This document shows, one piece after another, positions 44,486 through 52,332 of a DNA stretch of 64,000 nt. Positions within the stretch are counted from its first letter, which is position 1, and each line of letters begins with the position of its first letter. The position numbers and the translations under genes were made by a program. The notes below the pieces were generated by a model that worked only from the letters and a program-made list of their open reading frames with translations, ran no database searches and was not told the origin of the DNA. This DNA is from JABFSM01 sp963762545 (GTDB lineage: Bacteria; Gemmatimonadota; Gemmatimonadetes; Gemmatimonadales; GWC2-71-9). The stretch spans positions 124,001 to 188,000 of the forward strand of contig CAVXLC010000008.1 of NCBI GenBank assembly GCA_963762545.1, given 5' to 3'.

Positions 44486-45400
44486 ATGCTTGCAATCGAT
44501 CTGGCGGGCAAGCGGGCGCTGATCGCCGGAGTCGCCGATGACGGCGGCTTCGGCTTCGCGATCGCCAAGACACTGGCGGAGGCCGGAGCCTCGATCTGCC
44601 TGGGCACCTGGCCTCCGGCGCTGAACATTTTCGAGAACCTGCTGCAGCGCGGCAAGATGGCCGAGTCGATGCGGCGGAGCGACGGCCGCACCCTGGAGTT
44701 CGAGCGGATCTATCCGCTCGACGCGGCCTTCGATACGCTGGACGATGCGCCCGCCGAGATCCGCGAGAGCAAGCGCTACAAGGAGCGGGGCGATTTCTCG
44801 ATCCGGGGCCTGACCGACCGCATCGCGGCCGATTTCGGCTCCGGGTCCCTCGACATCGTGGTCCACAGCCTCGCCAACGGCCCCGAGGTCAAGAACGCAT
44901 TGCTCGACACCAGCCGGCGGGGGTACCTCGATGCGGTGAGCGTGAGCGCGTACAGCAACGTCTCGCTGGTGCGCCACCTGGCCCCGCTGATGCGCCCGGG
45001 CGGCTCGTTTCTGTCGCTCACCTACATGGCGTCGGAGCGGGTCATCCCGGGCTACGGCGGCGGCATGTCCTCCGCCAAGGCGGCACTGGAGTCGGATACC
45101 CGGACACTGGCATTCGAAGCGGGGCGCCGGTTCGGGGTGCGGGTCAACACGATCTCGGCGGGACCGCTGGCCTCGCGCGCTGCGACCGCCATCGGCCTGA
45201 TCCATCGGATGATCGAGTATACCCGCGCCAATGCCCCGCTCACCCGGGAGTTCGAGGCCATGGACGTCGGCAACGCGGCGGCGTTTCTCTCCAGCCCGCT
45301 GGCGGCGGGCATCACCGGCACCGTGATGTACGTGGACAACGGCTACCATGCCATGGGCATGGGCGTCGAGGGACCGGGAACGGTCGGCGGCACCGGATGA
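44486..45400 (+). CDS. fabI: Enoyl-ACP reductase FabI, plant/chlamydial type
   Basis: A 304-residue short-chain dehydrogenase that reduces enoyl-ACP in type II fatty acid synthesis. It resembles the chloroplast enzyme more than E. coli FabI: the NADH loop IAGVADDGGFGFAIAKTLAEAGA is followed by GTWPPALNIFENLLQRGKM and an insertion with YPLDAAFDTLDD. The catalytic part has VHSLANGPEVKNALLDTSR, LTYMASERVIPGYGGGMSSAKAALE (Tyr and Lys) and VNTISAGPLASRAA. The stop overlaps the DUF423 gene (ATGA). Triclosan-type inhibitors bind this family, but sensitivity cannot be read from sequence. Confidence 0.95.
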   Translation: MLAIDLAGKRALIAGVADDGGFGFAIAKTLAEAGASICLGTWPPALNIFENLLQRGKMAESMRRSDGRTLEFERIYPLDAAFDTLDDAPAEIRESKRYKERGDFSIRGLTDRIAADFGSGSLDIVVHSLANGPEVKNALLDTSRRGYLDAVSVSAYSNVSLVRHLAPLMRPGGSFLSLTYMASERVIPGYGGGMSSAKAALESDTRTLAFEAGRRFGVRVNTISAGPLASRAATAIGLIHRMIEYTRANAPLTREFEAMDVGNAAAFLSSPLAAGITGTVMYVDNGYHAMGMGVEGPGTVGGTG

Positions 45401-45801
45401 GCCGGGCCCCGGGCGCGAGGATCGAAGCGGACGTCCTCCTCGCGACCGGGGCGGTGCTGGCGGGGCTGGGTGTCGCGGCCGGCGCCCTGGGCGCCCACCT
45501 GCTGCGCGACAGCTTCACCGAGACCGAGAAGGATGTCTGGCGCACCGCCGCGAACTACCAGATGTATCACGCGCTCGCCCTGATCGTGGTGGCGCGCATC
45601 CTGACCCACCATCCGTCCCGGTTCTTCCGCGCCACCTGCGGTCTCTTCCTGCTGGGCATCGTGCTGTTCTCCGGCAGCCTCTACGGCATCGCGCTCACCG
45701 GCCAGCCGGGCATCGGCATCATCACGCCGTTCGGCGGCCTGGCCTTCCTGGCCGGCTGGGTCAGCCTGGCCGTCGGCGTCTTCCGCGCCGAGCATCGGTA
45801 A
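45397..45801 (+). CDS. DUF423 family membrane protein
   Basis: A 134-residue protein with four hydrophobic helices. It has the family pattern GAVLAGLGVAAGALGAHLLRDSFTETEKDVWRTAANYQMYHALALI and later FSGSLYGIALTG and ITPFGGLAFLAGWVSLAV. The function of the family (YwdK-like) is unknown. The ATG overlaps the fabI stop, so the two are translationally coupled. Confidence 0.9.
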   Translation: MSRAPGARIEADVLLATGAVLAGLGVAAGALGAHLLRDSFTETEKDVWRTAANYQMYHALALIVVARILTHHPSRFFRATCGLFLLGIVLFSGSLYGIALTGQPGIGIITPFGGLAFLAGWVSLAVGVFRAEHR

Positions 45802-45824
45802 TCGGCGGAACGCGCCATCCTGCC

Positions 45825-46469
45825 GTGTCCCTCCCCGACGACTATCCCGCGCTGCTGGCCGGGCTCGACGCCTGGCAGGCCGATGCCCGGGAACGACACC
45901 CCGGCGTGATTCCCTGCCGGCCGGGGTGCGCCGCCTGCTGCCACGGTCCCTTCGACATTTCGGTCGCCGACGCGCTCCAGGTCCGGAACGCGGTCCGGGC
46001 GCTGCCTCCGGGGCCCCGCGACGAGGTGCGCCGCCGGGCGGAATCCCAGATCGGAGCCATGCGGCGGAGCGAGCCCGCCCTGGTGGCGCCCTGGGACATC
46101 ACCGCCCTGGGCGAGGAGGCGTTCGACGCCCTGGTGGAAGCCCTGGAAGAAGACCCCTGCCCCGTCCTGGACGAGGCCGGTGCGTGCCGGATCTACCAGC
46201 ACCGTCCCATGATCTGCCGGCTGATGGGACTGGGGCTCGAAACCCCCGGCGGCCACGTGATCGAGAATGCCTGTCCGATCCAGGGAGAGTACCCCGAGTA
46301 TGAGAGCCTGGCGCCCCAGCCGTTCGATCTCGACGGCTGGGAGGACGCCGAGGCGGATGCGATGATCTACGCGGCGGGAGAGCTGTTCGGCGCGGAAGAC
46401 CGGAGCGAATACGAAACCACCGTTGCCGGAGCGATTCTGCTGGATCGTTCCGGCGCGGTGTCACCATAG
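45825..46469 (+). CDS. YkgJ family cysteine-cluster protein
   Basis: A 214-residue protein with the YkgJ (CxxCxxxCC-type) cysteine cluster. CRPGCAACCHGPFDIS lies at residues 31-46, and ACRIYQHRPMICRLMGLGLETP near residue 125 supplies the distal Cys residues. The family is thought to bind zinc or an Fe-S cluster, and the role is unproven. The GTG at 45825 is chosen because SLPDDYPALLAGLDAW begins there; it has no strong ribosome site and follows DUF423 by 23 bp. Confidence 0.82.
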   Translation: MSLPDDYPALLAGLDAWQADARERHPGVIPCRPGCAACCHGPFDISVADALQVRNAVRALPPGPRDEVRRRAESQIGAMRRSEPALVAPWDITALGEEAFDALVEALEEDPCPVLDEAGACRIYQHRPMICRLMGLGLETPGGHVIENACPIQGEYPEYESLAPQPFDLDGWEDAEADAMIYAAGELFGAEDRSEYETTVAGAILLDRSGAVSP

Positions 46470-46485
46470 AACGCGGGAGCGGGCG

Positions 46486-47331
46486 ATGCGCTGGTCACCA
46501 GGAGAGAATCCGGACGTGGAAGACCGCCGCGGCGGCGGCGGTGGCATGCGATTCGGCGGCAAGGGCCTGGGCGTTGGCGGGCTGCTGGTGCTGCTGGTGC
46601 TGAGCCTGATATTCAAGCGGGACTTCTTCAGCCTGGTGAGCGGCGGGACCGATCCCAACGCGCCGGCACAGGGTCCGGTCCAGAGCTCGGCCGAAGAGGA
46701 GCAGCTCAAGGGGTTCGTCGCCGCGGCGCTGGACAGCATCCAGACCACCTGGGACGCGGAACTGCCCCGGCAGGCCAACGTCCCCTACGAGCATGCCCAC
46801 CTGGTGCTGTTTCGCGACGCCATCGAGTCGGCCTGCGGCTATGCCCAGGAAGCCAGCGGGCCGTTCTACTGTCCCGGAGACCACGACGTCTATGTGGATC
46901 TGGGCTTCTATCAGGAGCTGAAGGACCGGTTCGGCGCGCCGGGAGACTTTGCCCAGGCCTACGTGCTGGCCCACGAGGTCGGTCACCACGTGCAGTTCCT
47001 GCTCGGCACCGAGGCCCGGGTGCGGAGCGCCATGCGGGCCCGGCCCGACCAGGCCAACGCGCTCTCGGTGCGGCTGGAGCTGCAGGCCGACTGTTACGCC
47101 GGGGTCTGGGGACACACCGCGGCGGCGCATGGCATCCTGGAGCCCGGTGACGTCGAGGAGGGCCTCAATGCCGCCGCGTCCGTGGGCGACGACCGAATCC
47201 AGCGCATGTCCACCGGACGCGTGAATCCCGACGGGTTCACCCACGGCTCGGCGGAGCAGCGGGCCACCTGGTTCAAACGGGGCATGAGCGGGGGACGGCT
47301 GGCGGACTGCGATACCTTCGGCACGCAGTAG
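46486..47331 (+). CDS. Neutral zinc metallopeptidase (YpfJ-like)
   Basis: A 281-residue membrane-anchored metallopeptidase of the YpfJ family. The N-terminus has WSPGENPDVEDRRGGGGG and one helix (GLLVLLVLSLIF), typical of the family. The catalytic motif is LAHEVGHHVQFLLG with a downstream Glu ligand in LELQADCYAGVWGH. ALDSIQTTWDAELP and CGYAQEASGPFYCPGDHDVYVDLGFY are also family blocks. Substrate unknown. The short tandem repeat at 47333 begins just after the stop. Confidence 0.92.
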   Translation: MRWSPGENPDVEDRRGGGGGMRFGGKGLGVGGLLVLLVLSLIFKRDFFSLVSGGTDPNAPAQGPVQSSAEEEQLKGFVAAALDSIQTTWDAELPRQANVPYEHAHLVLFRDAIESACGYAQEASGPFYCPGDHDVYVDLGFYQELKDRFGAPGDFAQAYVLAHEVGHHVQFLLGTEARVRSAMRARPDQANALSVRLELQADCYAGVWGHTAAAHGILEPGDVEEGLNAAASVGDDRIQRMSTGRVNPDGFTHGSAEQRATWFKRGMSGGRLADCDTFGTQ

Positions 47332-47332
47332 G

Positions 47333-47403
47333 ACGGGAAGACGGGAAGACGGGAAGTGACGGCTACCTCCCGTCCTCCCGTCCTCCCACCCTCCCGTCCT
47401 CCT
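47333..47403. repeat. Convergent low-complexity repeats able to form a hairpin
   Basis: Three copies of ACGGGAAG (47333-47356) are followed, ten bases on, by CTCCCGTC-type units (47367-47403) on the opposite sense. The two blocks pair, with A.C mismatches on the plus strand that become G.U pairs on the minus strand. They lie between the convergent YpfJ-like and ctaG genes and include the ctaG stop, so they may act as a bidirectional terminator. The unit is the same as in argH at 13220-13283. Confidence 0.6.
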
Positions 47404-48166
47404 GTCTCTCCCGCTTGGCCCACTGAAAGAACAGCACGCTCATCGCGCCCCAGATCCAGAGGTTTCCCGGAATCCACATGAGGAGCCCGCCCAGCTTCTG
47501 GTCGTCGAGGACCGACAGGCCCCAGGTGCGCGGCGCGGCCGCGTACCAGGGGTAGAGCGGCACGTCCGCGAAGGTGATGATTGCGCCCAGCAGCTGCATG
47601 GGGAGCTGGACCAGGAACAGATAGAGCATACCCATCCCGGAGCCAAGCCGGGGCAGGACGGTCGAGGCGCTGGTGACCGGCCACCAGAGCAGCACCGCGG
47701 TGACCATGAACATCAGGTGGGTCACCACGTGCACGTTGTGGTTCCGCATCATCAGGTCGTAGGCGTCCACGGTGTGCCACACCAGCAGGACCGCGCTGAA
47801 CAGCACGCCCGCCACCACCGGGTGGGTCAGCAACCGCCCCAGCCCGCGGAGCCACGGAGGGCGCGCCGCGGCATCGATCAGCCAGCCCGGGGTCCCGGCG
47901 ATCAGCAGCGGCGGCAGCACCATGGTGAGGAGCAGGTGCTGGGCCATGTGGACCGAGAAGAGGTACGAGTCGCTCAGGTCGTGGATCGGGCCGTTGAGCG
48001 AGGCCAGCATCACTCCGAGCCCCAGCACGAAGCAGACGGGCCGCCACGGCCGGGCGGGAGGACCGAGGTCCTTCCGCCGCCGCAGCGGCCCGATGCAGTA
48101 GAAATAGACGGCGCCCAGCAGCACCACCCCGATCACGACCGAGGGGTGAAAATCCCACTCGGGCAC
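47363..48166 (-). CDS. ctaG: Cytochrome c oxidase assembly protein CtaG (caa3 type)
   Basis: A 267-residue membrane protein of the caa3_CtaG family, with about seven helices. Blocks include SDSYLFSVHMAQHLLLTMVLPPLLIAGTP with the conserved His and HVVTHLMFMVTAVLLWWPVT. It helps assemble the copper centres of the oxidase. It is the last gene of the cta operon, 26 bp after ctaF. The final 15 residues (RQEDGRVGGREDGR) are encoded by the short tandem repeat and are not part of the family fold. The GTG at 48166 was taken for lack of a better upstream start. Confidence 0.9.
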   Translation of the reverse strand: MPEWDFHPSVVIGVVLLGAVYFYCIGPLRRRKDLGPPARPWRPVCFVLGLGVMLASLNGPIHDLSDSYLFSVHMAQHLLLTMVLPPLLIAGTPGWLIDAAARPPWLRGLGRLLTHPVVAGVLFSAVLLVWHTVDAYDLMMRNHNVHVVTHLMFMVTAVLLWWPVTSASTVLPRLGSGMGMLYLFLVQLPMQLLGAIITFADVPLYPWYAAAPRTWGLSVLDDQKLGGLLMWIPGNLWIWGAMSVLFFQWAKRERQEDGRVGGREDGR

Positions 48167-48192
48167 GAAGGGGGCGGAGACGGGAGTCTGGA

Positions 48193-48558
48193 TCAGTGCG
48201 CGCCCACCACCCTCCAGTACTGCAGGAGGACGATCAGCCCCATGATGAGGCCGGCCGCGAGCATGATCGGAAAGACGAAGAGGTTGCTGAGCAGCCGGGC
48301 GTCCTGCTTGAGGTGCATGTAGAACATCGCCACCAGCGCGAACTTGGCCGCGGACAACACCAGCAGCAGCTCCACCACGATCGGCTCGATGACCGGGCGG
48401 ATGCCGGCGCCGAGGCCGCCGTGGCCGGCTTCGAAGGCCATGACCTCGAGCGCCGTGAGCATGAAGAGCACCAGCGCCACCTTGAAATACAGGCCGGGCG
48501 TCGGGTGCGAGTGTTCCCCCGCGGGGGCGTGGGCGTGAGCGTCCATGCTGGCGTCCAT
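48193..48558 (-). CDS. ctaF: Cytochrome c oxidase subunit IV
   Basis: A 121-residue subunit with three helices (YFKVALVLFMLTALEVMAFEAG; VELLLVLSAAKFALVAMFYMHLK; FVFPIMLAAGLIMGLIVLLQYWRVV). A His-rich N-terminus (DAHAHAPAGEHSHP) precedes helix 1. KFALVAMFYMHLKQDARLL is the hallmark of the family. The ATG at 48558 has GAGG upstream; a second ATG at 48546 is possible. Confidence 0.92.
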   Translation of the reverse strand: MDASMDAHAHAPAGEHSHPTPGLYFKVALVLFMLTALEVMAFEAGHGGLGAGIRPVIEPIVVELLLVLSAAKFALVAMFYMHLKQDARLLSNLFVFPIMLAAGLIMGLIVLLQYWRVVGAH

Positions 48559-48563
48559 GCGGG

Positions 48564-49202
48564 TTACCTCATCAGGTAGACGACGGGGAAGATCACGATC
48601 CAGACGACGTCCACGAAGTGCCAGTACAGCGCCGCGATCTCGAGGTTCAGCGATTTTTCGGGCGGCAGCTTGCCGCGGATGGCCAGCACCAGGAGCGTCG
48701 ACAGCCAGATCACCCCGACGCTCACGTGGCTGCCGTGGAACCCCGTCAGGGTATAGAACGTGGAGGAAAAGAGGTTGGTGCCGTACCCCATTCCCTTGTG
48801 GTAGAAGTGGTTGAACTCGTACACCTGCATGCTCACGAAGAAGAGCCCGCACATCACGGTGGCCGCGAGCCAGCCCACCAGCATCTTCCGGTTGCCCTTC
48901 TGGGCGCCGTAGAGCGCCATGACCACGAAGAACGAGCTGAACAGCAGGATCGCGGTGCCGGTCGTGACCAGCTTGATCTCGAAGACCCCTTCGCAGCGCT
49001 GCATCGTGCCGTGCAGCATGCACTGCGACTCGGCGTGGGGCAGCGGCCCGACCAGGCTCTTGCCCTTGTAGACCAGATAGGTCGAGATCAGCGACGCGAA
49101 GAAGAGGCATTCGGACCCGATCAGGGTCCAGATGGCCACCTTCCGGTTGTCGATCCCGGTCGCGGTGTGGTGTTCCATGGCGTGGGCGGCGGCGTCGGAC
49201 AC
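48564..49202 (-). CDS. ctaE: Cytochrome c oxidase subunit III
   Basis: A 212-residue subunit III with five helices, the short caa3 form. KVAIWTLIGSECLFFASLISTYLVYKG and FYTLTGFHGSHVSVGVIWL match the family, and the end LYWHFVDVVWIVIFPVVYLMR is the standard C-terminus. It lacks redox cofactors and stabilises subunit I. The GTG at 49202 follows AGGAG by ten bases, and the gene lies 17 bp after ctaD. Confidence 0.95.
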   Translation of the reverse strand: MSDAAAHAMEHHTATGIDNRKVAIWTLIGSECLFFASLISTYLVYKGKSLVGPLPHAESQCMLHGTMQRCEGVFEIKLVTTGTAILLFSSFFVVMALYGAQKGNRKMLVGWLAATVMCGLFFVSMQVYEFNHFYHKGMGYGTNLFSSTFYTLTGFHGSHVSVGVIWLSTLLVLAIRGKLPPEKSLNLEIAALYWHFVDVVWIVIFPVVYLMR

Positions 49203-49219
49203 GATTGGGATTCTCCTGA

Positions 49220-51058
49220 TCAGAACGCCGGCTCGAAAGCCCAGCGGTAGACGCCGTAGAAGAGGACCGCCGCGCCGGAGAGCGTGATGACGTACCAGTG
49301 CGGGAAGACCTCGGTGAAGAGCACGCTGCCGATCACGCCCAGCACGCCGAACGCGGCGACCACCGGCCAGTAGGAGGGCCGCGGCATGTGGATCCCCGCC
49401 CCGCTCACCCGCCTGGGCTCGGGAAGCTGGCCGCCGCCGGCGCGGCGCAGGTCCCAGGCCGGCATGGAGCTATTGACCGGCGGCACGTCGGCGAAGTTGA
49501 ACTCCTGCGGCGGTGAGGGGATCAGCCACTCGAGCGTGGCGCCCTTCCACGGATCCGCCGGCGCGTTGGCGGGGCCGCGCGAGGTCTGCCACAGGTTGTA
49601 GATGAACACCAGGAGCGACACCCCGAGGAGCAGGGCGCCGTAGGTCTCCACCTTGTTCCAGAACTCGAAGTTGAGCCCGGCGGGATAGGTATAGATCCGG
49701 CGCGGCATCCCGTTGAGCCCCAGGAAGTGCATCGGGAAGAAGGTGACGTTGAAGCCGATGAACATCAGCCAGAAGTGCAGCTTGCCGATCTTCTCGGAGA
49801 GCATCCGGCCGAACATCTTGGGGAACCAGTAGTAGGCGCCCGCGGTCAGGCCGAAGATCGACCCGCCGAACAGCACGTAGTGGAAGTGCGCCACCACGAA
49901 ATAGGTGTCGGTCTGCTGCAGATCGGCCGGCGGCGAGGAGTGCATGACCCCCGAGAGCCCGCCGATGATGAACATCGAGATCATGCCCAGGGCGAAGTAC
50001 AGCGGCGTCTTGAACTGCAGCGAGCCGCCCCACAGCGTCCCGATCCAGTTGAAGATCTTGACCCCGGTGGGCACCGCGATCAGCATGGTCGACAGCGCGA
50101 AGAAGGAGTCGGCGAACGGCCCCATCCCGGTGGCGAACATGTGATGGCTCCACACCCCGAAGCCCAGGAAGGCGATGAACGCGCCGCTGAACACCATCGC
50201 GGTATACCCGAACAGCGGCTTCCGCGAAAAGACCGGGAGCACCTCCGACACGATGCCGAAGGCCGGCAGAATCAGGATGTAGACCTCGGGATGCCCGAAG
50301 ATCCAGAACAGGTGCTGCCAGAGGATCGGGTCCCCTCCGCCGTCCGGGATGAAGAAATGGGTCCCGAAGTGCCGGTCCATCATCAGGAAGACCAGCGCGA
50401 TGGTGATGACCGGGAAGGCCAGCAGCAGCAGGATCTGGGTGATGAAGCTCATCCAGACGAACATCGGCATCCGGAGCATCTTCATGCCCGGCGCGCGGAG
50501 GTTCACGATCGTCACGAAGAAGTTGATGGCCGCCGCCATCGAGGCGATGCCCAGGATCTGCAGGCCCAGGACCCAGAAGTCGGTATTGAGCCCCGGGGAG
50601 TAGGTCCGCTCGGTCAGGTTGGCATACCCGAACCACCCGGCGTTGGGCGCCGCGTTGATCAGCCAGCTGAAGTTGATGAAGAGGCCGCCCAGCAGGAAGA
50701 CCCAGTAGCTGAACGCGTTGAGCCGGGGAAAGGCGACGTCCCGGGCCCCGATCTGGAGCGGAATGAAATAGTTGAAGAACATGGCCGACAGCGGCATGAC
50801 CCCGAGAAAGATCATGGTCGTGCCGTGCATCGTGAACAGCGAATTGAACGTGTCGGCGTTGACGAAGTGATTGTCCGGCTTCATCAGCTGGATGCGCATG
50901 AAGAGCGCCTCCAGCCCGCCGATCAGGAAGAACAGAAACGCGGTGGCACCGTACAGGATGCCGATCCGCTTGTGGTCCACGGTCGTGATCCAGCTCCAGA
51001 TCCCGGTGTGCTCGGGAGCGTGGGTGGCCGGAGAGTGGTCGATTACCGAAGTGGCCAT
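49220..51058 (-). CDS. ctaD: Cytochrome c oxidase subunit I
   Basis: A 612-residue haem-copper oxidase subunit I carrying haem a and the haem a3-CuB centre, and pumping protons. HGTTMIFLGVMP has a haem a His. IFGHPEVYILILPAFGIVSEV contains the CuB His, the crosslinked Tyr and the Glu of the D-channel (A1 type). VWSHHMFATGMGP supplies the two other CuB His, and FVVAHFHYVLFGGSIFG the remaining haem ligands. ATG 51058 was preferred over an in-frame extension to 51121 because the family starts just before TGIWSWITTVDHKRIGILY. The protein has about 14 helices and an intact frame. Confidence 0.96.
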   Translation of the reverse strand: MATSVIDHSPATHAPEHTGIWSWITTVDHKRIGILYGATAFLFFLIGGLEALFMRIQLMKPDNHFVNADTFNSLFTMHGTTMIFLGVMPLSAMFFNYFIPLQIGARDVAFPRLNAFSYWVFLLGGLFINFSWLINAAPNAGWFGYANLTERTYSPGLNTDFWVLGLQILGIASMAAAINFFVTIVNLRAPGMKMLRMPMFVWMSFITQILLLLAFPVITIALVFLMMDRHFGTHFFIPDGGGDPILWQHLFWIFGHPEVYILILPAFGIVSEVLPVFSRKPLFGYTAMVFSGAFIAFLGFGVWSHHMFATGMGPFADSFFALSTMLIAVPTGVKIFNWIGTLWGGSLQFKTPLYFALGMISMFIIGGLSGVMHSSPPADLQQTDTYFVVAHFHYVLFGGSIFGLTAGAYYWFPKMFGRMLSEKIGKLHFWLMFIGFNVTFFPMHFLGLNGMPRRIYTYPAGLNFEFWNKVETYGALLLGVSLLVFIYNLWQTSRGPANAPADPWKGATLEWLIPSPPQEFNFADVPPVNSSMPAWDLRRAGGGQLPEPRRVSGAGIHMPRPSYWPVVAAFGVLGVIGSVLFTEVFPHWYVITLSGAAVLFYGVYRWAFEPAF

Positions 51059-51074
51059 GGCGGTGTCCGTTCCT

Positions 51075-52172
51075 CTACTTGTGCGCGCGGAGGTACGCCA
51101 CCAGCGTGGCGATCTCCGCATCCGTGAGCTTCCGGGGCAGCACCATCAGCGTGCCTTTCTTCACCGAGTCGGGATTGGACAGCCACTTCCGGATGTTCTC
51201 CTCGGTGTTGGCCAGCATTCCCGCGACGATCGTGGTGCGGCTGCCCACGTGGGTCAGATTGGGGCCCCTGAGCGCCGTGGTCCCCGCCATGGCGGTGCCC
51301 ACCATCGAGTGGCACCCGATGCAGCCGCCCCCGTTGAAGAGCGCCAGTCCCGCCTTCATCAGCGAATCGTTGGCCATGCGGGCCGCCCGGGCTGCGGAAT
51401 CCGCCGGCACCGTCGAGTCCACCGGGACCACGCCGCGGTTCACCAGCGGCGAGCCCACCTTCTCGGAGTCGGCCCAGGCCTGAAACTCCTCGGGCGTCTG
51501 GGAGATGACCCGGAAGCCCATGCGCGCATGCTGGATGCCGCAGAATTCCGCGCACTGGCCGCTGAAGACACCGGTGACCTCGGCCTTGAACCAGAGCGGG
51601 TTGTGCCGTCCCGGGAGGACGTCCCGCTTGCCGGCGAACTGCGGGACCCAGAAGCTGTGGATCACGTCCGCCGTGGTCATCCGGAGGTTCACCGTCTTGC
51701 CCACCGGCACATGCAGCTCGTTGGCGGTGACGACGCCCAGGCCGGGGTAGCGGAACTCCCACCACCACTGGTGACCCAGCACCTCGACGGTCACCACGTC
51801 GCCGGTGGCGTAGTCGGAGGTTCTGAAGATGGTCTTGATGGTCGGGACCGCGATCAACGCCAGAATGAGCGCCGGAACGATGGTCCACCCGATCTCGAGG
51901 GAGGTACTGCCGTGAGTCTGGCGGGGTTCGGGATCGTCCGGCCGGCCCCGGAACCTGAGGATGGCGTAAACCAGCACCCCCTCCACCAGCACGAAGACGA
52001 TGGTCGCCCAGAAGACCGTGGTTCGGAACAGGCCGTCCACCAGCCGGGCAAAATCCCCGCGGGGGAGGAGGGTCGTCTGGGGGTAGTTTTTGGCACAGCC
52101 GAGAAGGACCAGGAGGCAAATGGCGGGGACATACAGCGCCATGCGCCGGATTGTCCCGGTGCGCGTCTCCAT
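51075..52172 (-). CDS. ctaC: Cytochrome c oxidase subunit II with fused cytochrome c (caa3)
   Basis: A 365-residue subunit II. A lipobox LLVLLGC at residue 26 marks a lipoprotein. Two helices follow, with WTIVPALILALIAVPT in the second. The CuA domain has GHQWWWEFRYP and the copper ligands in GQCAEFCGIQHARM. The C-terminal c-type cytochrome has CIGCH at about residue 287 and a Met ligand in TLMVLPRKLTD, so the enzyme accepts electrons through its own haem c. A clear promoter lies 50 bp upstream. First gene of the cta operon. Confidence 0.95.
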   Translation of the reverse strand: METRTGTIRRMALYVPAICLLVLLGCAKNYPQTTLLPRGDFARLVDGLFRTTVFWATIVFVLVEGVLVYAILRFRGRPDDPEPRQTHGSTSLEIGWTIVPALILALIAVPTIKTIFRTSDYATGDVVTVEVLGHQWWWEFRYPGLGVVTANELHVPVGKTVNLRMTTADVIHSFWVPQFAGKRDVLPGRHNPLWFKAEVTGVFSGQCAEFCGIQHARMGFRVISQTPEEFQAWADSEKVGSPLVNRGVVPVDSTVPADSAARAARMANDSLMKAGLALFNGGGCIGCHSMVGTAMAGTTALRGPNLTHVGSRTTIVAGMLANTEENIRKWLSNPDSVKKGTLMVLPRKLTDAEIATLVAYLRAHK

Positions 52173-52221
52173 CAGAGTCAGGTCCGCGTGGATGGGGATA
52201 GCAGAACCACGTTAAGCCGCA

Positions 52222-52250
52222 AAGCTATCCCGGCCATTCGGTTAGGTCAA
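52222..52250 (-). promoter_or_regulatory. Predicted promoter of the cta oxidase operon
   Basis: On the minus strand TTGACC (52245-52250), a 17-bp spacer and TAGCTT (52222-52227), with transcription expected near 52215, about 43 bp before the ctaC ATG. Together with the sites at 1877 and 8090 it suggests a housekeeping consensus of TTGACM-N17-TANNNT in this organism. Confidence 0.6.
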
Positions 52251-52332
52251 CGCCCCGATTTCCCCAGGGGACCACGACCGCCTTGGTGAGTCTGGATCCT
52301 CGCGCCCCCGGCCCCAAGGCTCGGAAACCCGT

